Under the pieces are notes generated by a model. The model was not told the origin of the DNA and ran no database searches. It saw nothing but the letters and a program-made list of their open reading frames with translations. 37,881 bases of DNA from Gammaproteobacteria bacterium (GTDB taxonomy: Bacteria > Pseudomonadota > Gammaproteobacteria > GRL18). Below are positions 18,954 to 26,890 of the stretch, piece by piece (position 1 is the first letter of the stretch; each line of letters starts with the position of its first letter). The stretch is from contig WFNB01000057.1 in assembly GCA_015488755.1 (NCBI GenBank), positions 1-37,881 on the forward strand, in the 5' to 3' direction. The position numbers and the translations under genes were made by a program.

Positions 18954-19586
18954 ATGCTTAAACAAAAAATAATCCCTGTTACTGCTTATCAACAAAATTG
19001 TTCTTTATTATGGTGTGATCAAACACATGAGGCGGCATTAATCGACCCTGGTGGTGATGTTGAGTTACTAGAAACAGAGCTTAAAAAGCATCAATTAACA
19101 CTGACGCAACTGTGGTTGACACATGGACATTTAGATCATATTGGTGGCACCGATGAATTAGCAACAAAATATCAGGCGAAAATTATTGGTCCCCATAAAG
19201 ACGATTCTTTCTGGTTGGATATATTGCAACAGCAGTGTGACATGTTCAACTTCCCAAAAGTTAATCAATTTACCCCTGAAAAATGGCTTAAAGATGGGGA
19301 TAGCCTTACTTTAGGTAAAGAAAATTTTTCAGTATTACATACCCCAGGTCACACTCCTGGTCATATTGTTATTGTCCACCATTCATCCAAGATGGTATGG
19401 GTTGGTGATGTATTATTTAAAAATTCTATTGGTCGCACTGATTTTCCACAAGGCAGTCATGAGGCACTTATCCATTCTATTCGCAGTCAATTATTTACCC
19501 TTCCTGATGATTATCACTTTGTTCCCGGACATGGTGAGGGCGGTCGTCTGGGAAGTGAAAAAACAAACAACCCCTATTTACGATAA
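18954..19586 (+). CDS. MBL-fold hydrolase, glyoxalase II-like (YcbL type)
   Basis: A 210-residue cytoplasmic metallo-beta-lactamase-fold hydrolase. All metal ligands are present: H57, H59, D61 and H62 in THGHLDHIGG, H133 in TPGHTPGH, D152 in VGDVLF and H193 in VPGHGEGG. The ending EKTNNPYL is typical of YcbL-like glyoxalase-II-family enzymes, which hydrolyse S-lactoylglutathione or related thioesters and lack the C-terminal helical domain of full GloB. The exact substrate is not certain. The ATG lacks a strong ribosome site. An SPFH gene follows after 58 nt. Confidence 0.92.
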   Translation: MLKQKIIPVTAYQQNCSLLWCDQTHEAALIDPGGDVELLETELKKHQLTLTQLWLTHGHLDHIGGTDELATKYQAKIIGPHKDDSFWLDILQQQCDMFNFPKVNQFTPEKWLKDGDSLTLGKENFSVLHTPGHTPGHIVIVHHSSKMVWVGDVLFKNSIGRTDFPQGSHEALIHSIRSQLFTLPDDYHFVPGHGEGGRLGSEKTNNPYLR

Positions 19587-19644
19587 TAATTTACCTATTT
19601 CATTTTCTTCATATAAAAAAGTCATATAAAAAGGAACTCTTAAC

Positions 19645-21063
19645 ATGACCGATATACTTAATAAAATTAAGCCTAGCAGTAGTATCATTGGCACCATCAT
19701 AAAAGTAATAATAAGTATTATCATTATTGCAACATTGGCTGTCTTTTTTTCCAAATCCATTTTTTATGCTGAACCGGGCTATATTTATCATGTTAGAACC
19801 GTTTTAGGTAATGAAGAAGTGGTCACAGATGTGGGCTATAAATTCTTCCCTCTTGGACGCTATAATGCTTGGAAACGAGCCATGACAGTACAAGCAACCG
19901 GTTCTCTTAACCCCTCATCACGTTTAGGCTCCTTTGCTGCTAATAATACGGGGGGGATTAATGCTGAAAAAGACGGTAATAATGCTTCAGCAAACCTGCC
20001 ACCATTGAATATTATGTTTTTAGATCAGGTTGATGCTTATGCGGAAGCGACTGTACGTTTTTCTATCCCATCTGACCCAGATTCTTTTTTAAAACTTGCT
20101 CATGAGTATCGTTCTCCTGAAAATCTACTGCGTACTGCATTGATGCCTGCATTTAAGGAAACACTCCAAGCAAATGCTTCTTTAATGACTGCTGAAGACT
20201 ACTATGCAGGTTCTCGCACTGAATTTAATTCTGAATTTGAAAATCAAATGAACCGTGGGATATACCTAGTCAAGCGTATTGAAGTTGAAACTGAGGCATC
20301 AAAACAAGCCCGTGCTTCAGCCAATGCTTCTTTAGGTGCTGATCAGGAGCGCTATGGCGAGCCATCAAAAACTATCTTTGTGGTAAAAAAATTACTGGAT
20401 AAAGATGGTCTTCCAAGACGCAAAAACCAGCGTTTCCTAGAATTTGGCATTACTGTCGTATCTGCCCTAGTAACAGAGATGCGTCCAAATAAGAAGTTTG
20501 TTGAACGTATGCAATTAAAGCAAAAAGCCTCAGCTGATCGAGCCATTGCCCGAGAGCAACGTGTTCAGGAAGAAGAGCAAAAACTATTAGCTATTGCTCG
20601 TGGTGAGCGTGAAGTTGCCCAGCGCCAAGCAAAAGCAAAGGTTGAGCAAATCCAAAAAACCACGGAAGCAGAAACAGATAAGCAATTAGCTATTACGCAT
20701 GCCAATAAGCTAAAAGCCCAAGCAACCATTTATAAAGAGACCGCAGCAATTAATTATGATAAAGCTAAAATTCAAGCTGAAACCAAGCGCACATTAGCAG
20801 AGGCGGAAGCCTATCAAAAGCGAGTTATCTTAGAGGCTGACAATGCCTTGGCACAAAAGCTGGATGCTGAAATTAAAATACAGAAAATCTGGGCGCAGGC
20901 TTTTGCCCAACGTAAAGTACCGACAACTGTTTTTGGTGGCTCAGGTACTTCTGGTGGTGCCCCCGTAGGAAGTGATAATGAAGTAAAGGCATTTATGCAA
21001 ATGCTGACTTTAGATGCGGCCAAACGCCTTAATTACAATAGGGATATTAATACTGAAAAATAG
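19645..21063 (+). CDS. SPFH/band 7 domain membrane protein
   Basis: A 472-residue protein with one N-terminal membrane helix (~16-38), an SPFH (stomatin/prohibitin/flotillin/HflK) domain starting EPGYIYHVRTVLG, then a long Ala/Glu/Lys/Gln-rich helix (~290-405) and a Gly-rich, polar tail. This layout matches flotillin-like scaffold proteins that oligomerise on the inner membrane. No NfeD-type partner is adjacent. The insert near residues 90-120 (Asn/Gly-rich) is unusual for small stomatins. An AAGGA ribosome site lies upstream. Role in membrane organisation is inferred from the family. Confidence 0.88.
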   Translation: MTDILNKIKPSSSIIGTIIKVIISIIIIATLAVFFSKSIFYAEPGYIYHVRTVLGNEEVVTDVGYKFFPLGRYNAWKRAMTVQATGSLNPSSRLGSFAANNTGGINAEKDGNNASANLPPLNIMFLDQVDAYAEATVRFSIPSDPDSFLKLAHEYRSPENLLRTALMPAFKETLQANASLMTAEDYYAGSRTEFNSEFENQMNRGIYLVKRIEVETEASKQARASANASLGADQERYGEPSKTIFVVKKLLDKDGLPRRKNQRFLEFGITVVSALVTEMRPNKKFVERMQLKQKASADRAIAREQRVQEEEQKLLAIARGEREVAQRQAKAKVEQIQKTTEAETDKQLAITHANKLKAQATIYKETAAINYDKAKIQAETKRTLAEAEAYQKRVILEADNALAQKLDAEIKIQKIWAQAFAQRKVPTTVFGGSGTSGGAPVGSDNEVKAFMQMLTLDAAKRLNYNRDINTEK

Positions 21064-21104
21064 CTGCTAAACAGACATTGGGGCTGTGGTTCAATGGCTT
21101 GGTT

Positions 21105-21123
21105 TAATCTAAGTTCTGGATAA
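21105..21123. repeat. Solo end of the MITE-like element
   Basis: TAATCTAAGTTCTGGATAA differs at two positions from the 19-bp end TAACCTGAGTTCTGGATAA seen at 9429-9447 and, inverted, at 33289-33307. No core or second end is nearby, so it looks like a decayed remnant. Confidence 0.45.
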
Positions 21124-21137
21124 GCTTTTGACCAAGC

Positions 21138-21177
21138 CTCATAGCTCTAGGTGCCAACTCATACCTCTAGGTGCCAA
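21138..21177. repeat. 20-bp tandem duplication
   Basis: Two adjacent 20-bp units, CTCATAGCTCTAGGTGCCAA and CTCATACCTCTAGGTGCCAA, differing at one base. They lie between the convergent SPFH and DUF1415 genes. Confidence 0.7.
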
Positions 21178-21187
21178 GATAGTGTTA

Positions 21188-21739
21188 CTAAAACTTAGTT
21201 CCTTGGCAGTCACTGAGCATTTTCTGCATTGTCACTAAGCCCAAGTCCCGACAATAACGAATATTGCGCTCTGGGATCAATTCTGGTTCGGGGTAATTTA
21301 ACAGAGCCTTTTCTAAACTCTTTTCTCTAATTAAATGCACCATTGGATAGGGAGAACGATTGGTGTAATTAGCTGGGTCATTTTCATCGCTATGCTCAAA
21401 GCAATAATCAGGATGAAAGCTGGCCAGTTGAAAAACACCTTCATAACCTTGTTCAACTAAGAGCTTATTCGCTATATCCAAAAAATCAAGGTAGTCATCA
21501 AAGTGCTGTCCATATTGAGACAAAATAAATAAGGTGGTTTCAATATCTGTTTGTGTTTCCAAACGCTCACATTCAACTATCAAATTTTCTAATATTTGAG
21601 CCAGATCACTATGTTCAGCCACACAAAAATGAATACTTCCCTTATCACGTTCTTTTTTAGCAAAGGGGCATATATTATGTTTAATAATAACGTTATCCAA
21701 CCAGCATTGCGTTTGTTTAATAATTACACTCACACTCAT
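21188..21739 (-). CDS. DUF1415 domain protein
   Basis: A 183-residue cytoplasmic protein of the DUF1415 family, known mainly from gammaproteobacteria and without an assigned function. Characteristic segments are NICPFA near the N-terminus, the central FLDIANKLL with GYEGVFQLASFHPDYCF, and the NYTNRSPYPMVHLIRE block. Conserved Cys and His residues hint at metal or redox chemistry, but this is speculation. It is a single gene, convergent with the SPFH gene. Confidence 0.9.
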   Translation of the reverse strand: MSVSVIIKQTQCWLDNVIIKHNICPFAKKERDKGSIHFCVAEHSDLAQILENLIVECERLETQTDIETTLFILSQYGQHFDDYLDFLDIANKLLVEQGYEGVFQLASFHPDYCFEHSDENDPANYTNRSPYPMVHLIREKSLEKALLNYPEPELIPERNIRYCRDLGLVTMQKMLSDCQGTKF

Positions 21740-21771
21740 TCCTCTTAAATTTAGAGCAATAATATTTCTTA

Positions 21772-21797
21772 TTATAGCGTCTTGTTATAGCGTTTTG
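21772..21797. repeat. 13-bp tandem repeat
   Basis: TTATAGCGTCTTG is followed directly by TTATAGCGTTTTG. It lies in the divergent region between the DUF1415 gene and the small membrane protein gene and could be a binding site or a replication slip. Confidence 0.5.
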
Positions 21798-21902
21798 TCA
21801 TAAAAATGTCATTCATCTTTGCTAAAGTAAATATCACTTACTAGCCGTACATAAAACAAGGAAACACCTAAATAACTACGGCAAATACTCATAAAGATAG
21901 AA

Positions 21903-21920
21903 CTTATCTGTATAGATAAG
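21903..21920. promoter_or_regulatory. Perfect inverted repeat upstream of small membrane gene
   Basis: CTTATCTgtatAGATAAG has 7-bp arms with a 4-base centre, about 60 bp before the ATG at 21981. It could be an operator for a dimeric regulator or a short RNA hairpin in the leader. No promoter boxes are assigned with confidence. Confidence 0.35.
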
Positions 21921-21980
21921 CTATTAATTAAACCTAGACTTATAATTATCTGAACGTCATTCCCAAGGAGGGATTATGTC

Positions 21981-22346
21981 ATGATTACTCACCAGCAAGA
22001 AACACCCATTCATTCGCTACTGCATATGTTATTAAATAGCAAGATACACATTCCTAAAATAATACACTCTATTTTAGAAAAAGTCGTATGGTTATTGCTC
22101 CCCCTCCCCTTATTTATGCTCATTACAGGAACAGAAGGTATTATTGAAAATGAATCACCTGAAAATCTAGCATCATTAAGCACTCTACGTTCAGGCTTAG
22201 TTGACTTTCTCAATATGCACACCTTAATCATATTTGGTGCTTTTGGTTTAACGTTTATGATCTGGCTTATTACCAGAAAAATGTGGACACCATCCGTACA
22301 AGACCGTCACCAAAGCTCAGATAAAACCTGTAATTATTCAGATTAA
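21981..22346 (+). CDS. Small two-helix membrane protein, unknown
   Basis: A 121-residue protein that I do not recognise. It has two hydrophobic segments, about 34-50 (VVWLLLPLPLFMLITG) and 80-98 (LIIFGAFGLTFMIWLIT), with a short hydrophilic loop between them and polar ends. A strong AAGGAGGG ribosome site lies 8 nt upstream of the ATG. An out-of-frame ATG-TCA-TGA at 21976-21984 overlaps the start codon, a minimal two-codon upstream frame. It stands alone between the DUF1415 gene and the polyene cluster. Gene reality is likely; function is unknown. Confidence 0.7.
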   Translation: MITHQQETPIHSLLHMLLNSKIHIPKIIHSILEKVVWLLLPLPLFMLITGTEGIIENESPENLASLSTLRSGLVDFLNMHTLIIFGAFGLTFMIWLITRKMWTPSVQDRHQSSDKTCNYSD

Positions 22347-22497
22347 TAGCCCATCCTCCCTCAGACCAACTGCTGCCCAATCACCCCAAAAGGAAGTGCT
22401 CTTGGGGTTCACTTCAAGGTATTAGTATCACATTGTGTATATCATTATTTGAACTAATTATCTAAAACAAAATATAACTGTTAATTTATTATTAGGG

Positions 22498-22503
22498 TAT
22501 AAT
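22498..22503 (+). promoter_or_regulatory. Candidate -10 box for the polyene cluster
   Basis: A perfect TATAAT without a convincing -35 box, about 135 nt upstream of the carrier protein start. A transcript from here would contain the inverted repeat at 22528-22592 in its leader. Confidence 0.35.
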
Positions 22504-22527
22504 AGCCCGATACAAACCAGTGCTATT

Positions 22528-22592
22528 AAGTAGGTACTTATTTTGGAGCACATATCATAATTCAAGACACAAGTTTTCTTAAATACCTACCT
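22528..22592. repeat. Core-less MITE remnant (paired ends) in the cluster leader
   Basis: AAGTAGGTACTTA (22528-22540) and TAAATACCTACCT (22580-22592) form an imperfect inverted repeat, pairing at 11 of 13 positions with one more possible G-U. The right arm with its flank, CTTAAATACCTACCTAT, matches the right end of repeat copies 1 and 2 (CTTAAGTACCTACCTAT) with one change. The central hairpin core is missing. It lies between the candidate -10 box and the first gene of the cluster. Confidence 0.5.
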
Positions 22593-22638
22593 ATGAATGC
22601 TATAAATAACATATTGCCACCCGCAGTGAGGAAGGACA

Positions 22639-22905
22639 TTGAAACTAACAGATTTGCAAATGGAAGTAGGTGAGCTAATAATTGACACCTTAAATTTAGA
22701 TATGGAAGTAAGCGAAATTGATCCCAATGATTACTTATTTGGCGAAGGCCTAGGCTTAGATTCCATTGATGCCCTTGAATTAGCAATGGCCATTACCAAT
22801 CAGTATAATTTTCAACTTCGATCCGATGATGCTGATAACCGCAAAATATTTCGTTCTTTAGATTCACTTACTCAGCACATTGCCAGTAAAACAGATAACA
22901 GCTAA
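22639..22905 (+). CDS. Acyl carrier protein of the polyene cluster (ApeE/F-like)
   Basis: An 88-residue phosphopantetheine carrier protein. The attachment Ser lies in GLGLDSIDALELA (about residue 42). It carries the growing aryl-polyenyl chain between the ketosynthase, reductase and dehydratases. The start is TTG with GAGG 7 nt upstream; no ATG would keep the first helix. Known aryl-polyene clusters carry two carrier proteins (ApeE and ApeF); only this one is visible. Its frame continues open past its single TAA stop into the next membrane protein. No phosphopantetheinyl transferase gene is linked. Confidence 0.93.
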   Translation: MKLTDLQMEVGELIIDTLNLDMEVSEIDPNDYLFGEGLGLDSIDALELAMAITNQYNFQLRSDDADNRKIFRSLDSLTQHIASKTDNS

Positions 22906-23034
22906 AAATCAAAGCAAGACTATTATCATCAACAAGTATTTTGGGGCAAAGAAATAGAGTTTTTAAAGCGTTTCCAATTTTTTTTCTATCCACTGTGTGT
23001 ACATATCAGCATTATTTTTAATGTTGTCCACTGG

Positions 23035-23622
23035 GTGGTTGCCCTACTGCCTATTGTATTTTACCTCAGTGTCTCGCCCCTATGTAACAGCAAAACAAGT
23101 AAAATCAAGCAAAAAAATATCTGCCTCAATAGCAAAGTATTCCTATTTATTCTATTACTAATAATGGCCTTACTATCCATCGTATTTAAAAATCACAGCC
23201 TATTATACCTCCCCCCTATATTAATCAGCTTGTCTATTTTATTCCCTTTTGCACTGTCTCTTAGCTCAGGTTATATTCCCTTAATTACACAGTTTTATTA
23301 TTTAAGCGAAGACCTTAACTTAAATGATGGCTTGGTAACGGCTATTGATCCTAAACGAGTGCAATATACTCATATATTGACATGGCTTTGGGTTATTATC
23401 ATCAGTATGATGTTACTGGAAATCATATTACTGAGCTTGTTTGCCCCTTTAGAAATTTGGTCATTATTTACTAATTTTATTAATTACCTTATTTTATTAC
23501 TCTTTATGATATTTGAATGGTTGTTTCGTAATTTCTATTTTAAGCAATGGGAATCACCGCTCATGTTTATTAAACAGCTTATTACTATTGATCACCGACA
23601 ATTACTAAAAAAACACCCTTAA
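23035..23622 (+). CDS. COG4648-like membrane protein (ApeG-like), start uncertain
   Basis: A multi-helix inner-membrane protein of the type found in aryl-polyene clusters, with helices near 38-52, 56-75 and two long C-terminal helices, plus the conserved LLYLPPILISLSILFPFA and VQYTHILTWLW-like segments. Function in the pathway is unknown. The first possible GTG/ATG/TTG codon is the GTG at 23035, but it lies in the middle of a hydrophobic helix and has no ribosome site. The frame is open 43 codons further upstream, to the carrier protein's TAA, and those codons read as convincing protein (KRFQFFFYPLCVYIS...). A GGGG 7 nt before an ATA at 22954 is the best non-standard alternative. The next gene starts 2 nt after its stop. 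Confidence 0.75.
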   Translation: MVALLPIVFYLSVSPLCNSKTSKIKQKNICLNSKVFLFILLLIMALLSIVFKNHSLLYLPPILISLSILFPFALSLSSGYIPLITQFYYLSEDLNLNDGLVTAIDPKRVQYTHILTWLWVIIISMMLLEIILLSLFAPLEIWSLFTNFINYLILLLFMIFEWLFRNFYFKQWESPLMFIKQLITIDHRQLLKKHP

Positions 23623-23624
23623 TT

Positions 23625-25010
23625 ATGATACTAAAACAAGCACTATTAGGTTATCAATCTCTCAATGATATTGTTATTTATCAAAATGATAATAGCATTA
23701 CTTTGTATCAGCTTATGGAAGATCTTATCTATCTTGATAAGAAATTGCCCAAGCATAAGCATCTACTTAATTTATATGAAAACCGATATTACTTTATACT
23801 TAGCTTATTATTGGGGATCAAACGCCAATCCATGCATCTATTTCCCAGTAATACCAGTGCTTATACATTCAAGTTTTTAACACAAGAGTATACGGACATA
23901 CTCACATTGGACAAAACAGTCCCAAAATATAAGCACCAAGACGAAAATAAACTAAACCATATTGATATTGAGCCACTTCTAAAAAGCAAGAAAACAGCCA
24001 CGCAAGAAACCGTAAAGCAGTATCTCGCTATTTTTGCTAATAATGCTTATTACCATAAAGACACTATCATTATTTTTACCTCAGGTAGTACAGGTACTCC
24101 TAAACCCTTTGCTAAAAAATTAAGTGATTTTATTACCGTTGCTCAACAATTAAAGACGCAATTAACACTAGAAAATAATCCCATGATCTTGGCAACTGTT
24201 CCTGCACAACATATGTATGGTCTAGAAACCTCCATAATGATGCCTTTAATCAATGGCCTGAGCATCTATGAAGAACGCCCTTTTTACCCTGATGATATGG
24301 CTAGAATACTGGCTAAGCAGACTCGTTCGAGTCTATTAGTGACCACCCCCATTCATATTAGAGCTTGTTTGAAAACTCAGACAAAGTTGACTCATTTACA
24401 GCAAGCTCTGTGTGCAACGGCTCCTTTGGATGAACAAATGGCACAAATTTTTGAGGATGAACAGGAAGTATCTCTGATTGAGATTTATGGCTGTACTGAA
24501 GTGGGTGTCATTGCAACACGTCATCCCGCTATATCACAAGAATGGACATGTCTTGATGATATTGCACTCGTACCATCTTCTGAAAATTCAGTTGACATTC
24601 AAACCAATCGTTCCATTAATGTATTTACACTGAATGATCATATTAGCTACATAAGCAATAAGACCTTTATGCTCCATGGTAGAAAGTCTGACATGATCAA
24701 TATCGCCGGTAAAAGAAATTCCTTGTCCTATCTGAATCATCACTTAGTGAATTATAAACACCTTAGCGATGGTTGCTTTTACCAACCTGATCACTTAGAA
24801 GAAAGTCAGCAAAGGCTCGTGGTTTTTATTGTCGCCGATAAATATCATTTTTCTATTCAAGATTTCAAACATTACTTTAAAACCAAAGTGGATTCTGTTT
24901 TTACTCCCCGTCATTTTTATTTTGTTGATAAGCTTCCTCGCAATAAAACAGGAAAAATCCTGCATAATGAGATAAAATCTCTTTATCAGCAACTCAGTAT
25001 TAACCACTAA
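23625..25010 (+). CDS. apeH: AMP-dependent ligase activating the aryl starter (ApeH-like)
   Basis: A 461-residue ANL-superfamily adenylating enzyme. The phosphate loop is FTSGSTGTPK (151-160). ATP and acid-binding motifs IYGCTEVG and GRKSDMINIAGKR follow, and the catalytic C-terminal lysine lies in LPRNKTGKI. In aryl-polyene systems the equivalent enzyme activates an aromatic acid such as 4-hydroxybenzoate or a cinnamate and loads it onto a carrier protein. No gene making the acid (ammonia-lyase or chorismate lyase) is in the window. It is slightly short but has all catalytic motifs. It starts 2 nt after the preceding gene, implying coupling. The symbol is borrowed from the Xenorhabdus naming. 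Confidence 0.9.
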   Translation: MILKQALLGYQSLNDIVIYQNDNSITLYQLMEDLIYLDKKLPKHKHLLNLYENRYYFILSLLLGIKRQSMHLFPSNTSAYTFKFLTQEYTDILTLDKTVPKYKHQDENKLNHIDIEPLLKSKKTATQETVKQYLAIFANNAYYHKDTIIIFTSGSTGTPKPFAKKLSDFITVAQQLKTQLTLENNPMILATVPAQHMYGLETSIMMPLINGLSIYEERPFYPDDMARILAKQTRSSLLVTTPIHIRACLKTQTKLTHLQQALCATAPLDEQMAQIFEDEQEVSLIEIYGCTEVGVIATRHPAISQEWTCLDDIALVPSSENSVDIQTNRSINVFTLNDHISYISNKTFMLHGRKSDMINIAGKRNSLSYLNHHLVNYKHLSDGCFYQPDHLEESQQRLVVFIVADKYHFSIQDFKHYFKTKVDSVFTPRHFYFVDKLPRNKTGKILHNEIKSLYQQLSINH

Positions 25011-25030
25011 GCCACTAAAGTCATTATAGA

Positions 25031-25342
25031 ATGTCCGATAATCGTTATTCATTTATCATTAATAGTACTCATCCTTGTCTTGCTGGACATTTCCCAAACA
25101 ATCCAATCGTCCCGGGTGCCGTTATTCTTGAACAAGTTATGCTAAAATGGGCGTTATTTAGCACACAAAAAATACAGCAATTTGATTTTTCAAAATTTAC
25201 TCAACGCCTTTTAGCTGATACTCCCTGTATTGTTAGTTTTATACAATTAGAACCTAAAAATAAACTGACTAAAGCTGAGTTTATCGTTAAAACAACAGAT
25301 GATATAACCATTTGCAAAGGACGTTTTGTCTATGGGACATAA
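25031..25342 (+). CDS. apeI: Short hotdog-fold 3-hydroxyacyl-ACP dehydratase (ApeI-like)
   Basis: A 103-residue hotdog protein with the FabA/FabZ-type active site LAGHFPNNPIVPGAVILEQ (catalytic His 20). In characterised aryl-polyene systems a short ApeI pairs with the longer ApeP to form the dehydratase that makes each trans double bond; the second partner is encoded at 31473-31952. It starts 20 nt after the ligase gene, with a weak ribosome site, and overlaps the next gene by 11 nt. Confidence 0.88.
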   Translation: MSDNRYSFIINSTHPCLAGHFPNNPIVPGAVILEQVMLKWALFSTQKIQQFDFSKFTQRLLADTPCIVSFIQLEPKNKLTKAEFIVKTTDDITICKGRFVYGT

Positions 25343-26237
25343 CTCACAGCCAGCATGGAAAAACACCTCTGATCGAGGTAGTTTATGGCTAATTGAAGTC
25401 ATTACTTGGATTATTTTACATCTTGGTAGAAATATCGGACGGCTATTTCTTTATCCTATTGTTTGTTATTTTATCCTTTTTTCCTCAACAACCACTTATT
25501 CACGCCAATACCTAAGCCTAAGCCTAGGCCGTTCACCTACCCTCGTTGATGTTTTTCGGCACTATTACAGTTTTGCTAATATGTTACTTGATCGCGTTTA
25601 TTTACTCAGTGGAAAAACTCACGCCTTTGATGTACAACTGCATGGTGAGCACATATTAGATGAGTTAATAAAAAAAAATAAAGGTATTATTCTATTAGGA
25701 TCTCACTTAGGCAATTTTGATCTCTTACGAATTTTTTCCAGCAAGTATTCAGATATTAAAATAAAAGCGATTATGAATGATAGTAATAATCAAAAAATTA
25801 ATAAAGTCTTTGAAAAACTCAACCCCTCACTAAAAGATGAAGTCATTACAATTGGCACACCTGAATCCATGTTGTATTTAAAAGAATTTGTTCAACAAGG
25901 CAATCTGGCAGGTATTCTTGCCGATCGAGTTGAAACAGATAGTAGGACGGTTCGCTGTAACTTCTTTAACCAAACAAGCCTATTTCCAAGCGGCCCTTTA
26001 ATTGTTGCCAGCCTTGTAAACGTGCCCGTCATATTGTGCTTTGGCTTACATAGAAAAAACAACCAATACGATGTTTATTTTCATCTCTTTAGTGAACAAA
26101 TTGATTTACCTCGAAAAGACCGGCAAGAAAAACTCACATTGTATATGCAAGAATATGCCACAATTCTTGAACAATATTGTAAAAAATATCCTTATAACTG
26201 GTATAACTTCTATGATTTCTGGCAAGATACGCTTTGA
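25332..26237 (+). CDS. LpxL/HtrB-like lysophospholipid acyltransferase family protein
   Basis: A 301-residue membrane-associated acyltransferase. It has an N-terminal hydrophobic anchor (~18-45), the catalytic HxxxxD as HLGNFD (H125, D130) and a downstream GILADRVE block typical of lipid A-type acyltransferases. In many aryl-polyene clusters this activity is fused to a family-2 glycosyltransferase (ApeJ); here the two are separate, the glycosyltransferase lying at the cluster's end. It probably attaches an acyl chain to the polyene's lipid or sugar anchor. I chose ATG 25332 (AAAGGA 9 nt upstream) over the in-frame TTG at 25326. It overlaps its neighbours on both sides, by 11 and 26 nt. Confidence 0.87.
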   Translation: MGHNSQPAWKNTSDRGSLWLIEVITWIILHLGRNIGRLFLYPIVCYFILFSSTTTYSRQYLSLSLGRSPTLVDVFRHYYSFANMLLDRVYLLSGKTHAFDVQLHGEHILDELIKKNKGIILLGSHLGNFDLLRIFSSKYSDIKIKAIMNDSNNQKINKVFEKLNPSLKDEVITIGTPESMLYLKEFVQQGNLAGILADRVETDSRTVRCNFFNQTSLFPSGPLIVASLVNVPVILCFGLHRKNNQYDVYFHLFSEQIDLPRKDRQEKLTLYMQEYATILEQYCKKYPYNWYNFYDFWQDTL

Positions 26238-26889
26238 ATTTAAAAAACAACTAATTGTTAGTTTAGCACTATTATTTTATATTAACTCTCAAGCCTGTTT
26301 GGCCAACACTGAATTACAAAACCTGCTCCTACCATTTAAGCAGATTACTTTAGTAAAATTTACTTACACCGAAACCCGCAAGTCCGTTTTCTTTAAAAAA
26401 CCACTGCTATCTTCTGGTGAAATAGAATTTATTCGTCCTGATAAAATAATAAAAGAAGTACTAAAACCTTCTTATAAAAAATTCATTATCAACCAAGAGA
26501 CACTCACAATTATTGACACAATTAAAACCAATCATAAAAACGAAGACATAAAGAAAAAACAGCTTAAGCTTACTCATTATCCCAAACTAAAACAATTTAT
26601 TGATTTACTTAAGGCGCTATTAAGTGGTGATGCTTTATTTCTTCAGAAACACTATGATATTAGCATTAGTCAATTAGCACCCAATAAAAATGATCTTAAA
26701 AAAACAACTCATTTATCATGGAAACTAATTCTAACACCCCAAATATTCCCTGATAACTTGGAGAAACAGACTATCAAAACCATTCAGATAGTGGGTACAC
26801 AGAGTCATATTAAAAGCATAGAGATAAATGGCTTTGCAGATGAATATTCATTATTAACAATAGATAAAATTTTACAAAAGCTTATGTAA
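26212..26889 (+). CDS. LolA-like periplasmic outer-membrane lipoprotein carrier (ApeL-like)
   Basis: About 225 residues from the ATG at 26212. The frame is open further upstream, but this start gives a proper signal peptide (basic start, KKQLIVSLALLFY core, then CLANTEL) and overlaps the acyltransferase gene by 26 nt. The mature part begins LLLPFKQITLVKFTYTETR, the LolA pattern, followed by beta-strand-rich sequence. Aryl-polyene clusters carry a LolA-like protein (COG2834) thought to ferry the polyene lipid across the periplasm, next to an MMPL exporter, exactly as here (1-nt gap). Confidence 0.85.
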   Translation: MISGKIRFEFKKQLIVSLALLFYINSQACLANTELQNLLLPFKQITLVKFTYTETRKSVFFKKPLLSSGEIEFIRPDKIIKEVLKPSYKKFIINQETLTIIDTIKTNHKNEDIKKKQLKLTHYPKLKQFIDLLKALLSGDALFLQKHYDISISQLAPNKNDLKKTTHLSWKLILTPQIFPDNLEKQTIKTIQIVGTQSHIKSIEINGFADEYSLLTIDKILQKLM

Positions 26890-26890
26890 A

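Noticed and set aside
22383-22406. CCCCAA...TTGGGG stem after the small membrane gene as a terminator
   Set aside because: No T-run follows on either strand and competing pairings exist; evidence is too weak.
26041-26211. N-terminal extension of the LolA-like protein from an ATG at 26041
   Set aside because: It overlaps the acyltransferase gene by 200 nt and would bury the signal peptide; the ATG at 26212 gives a normal one.
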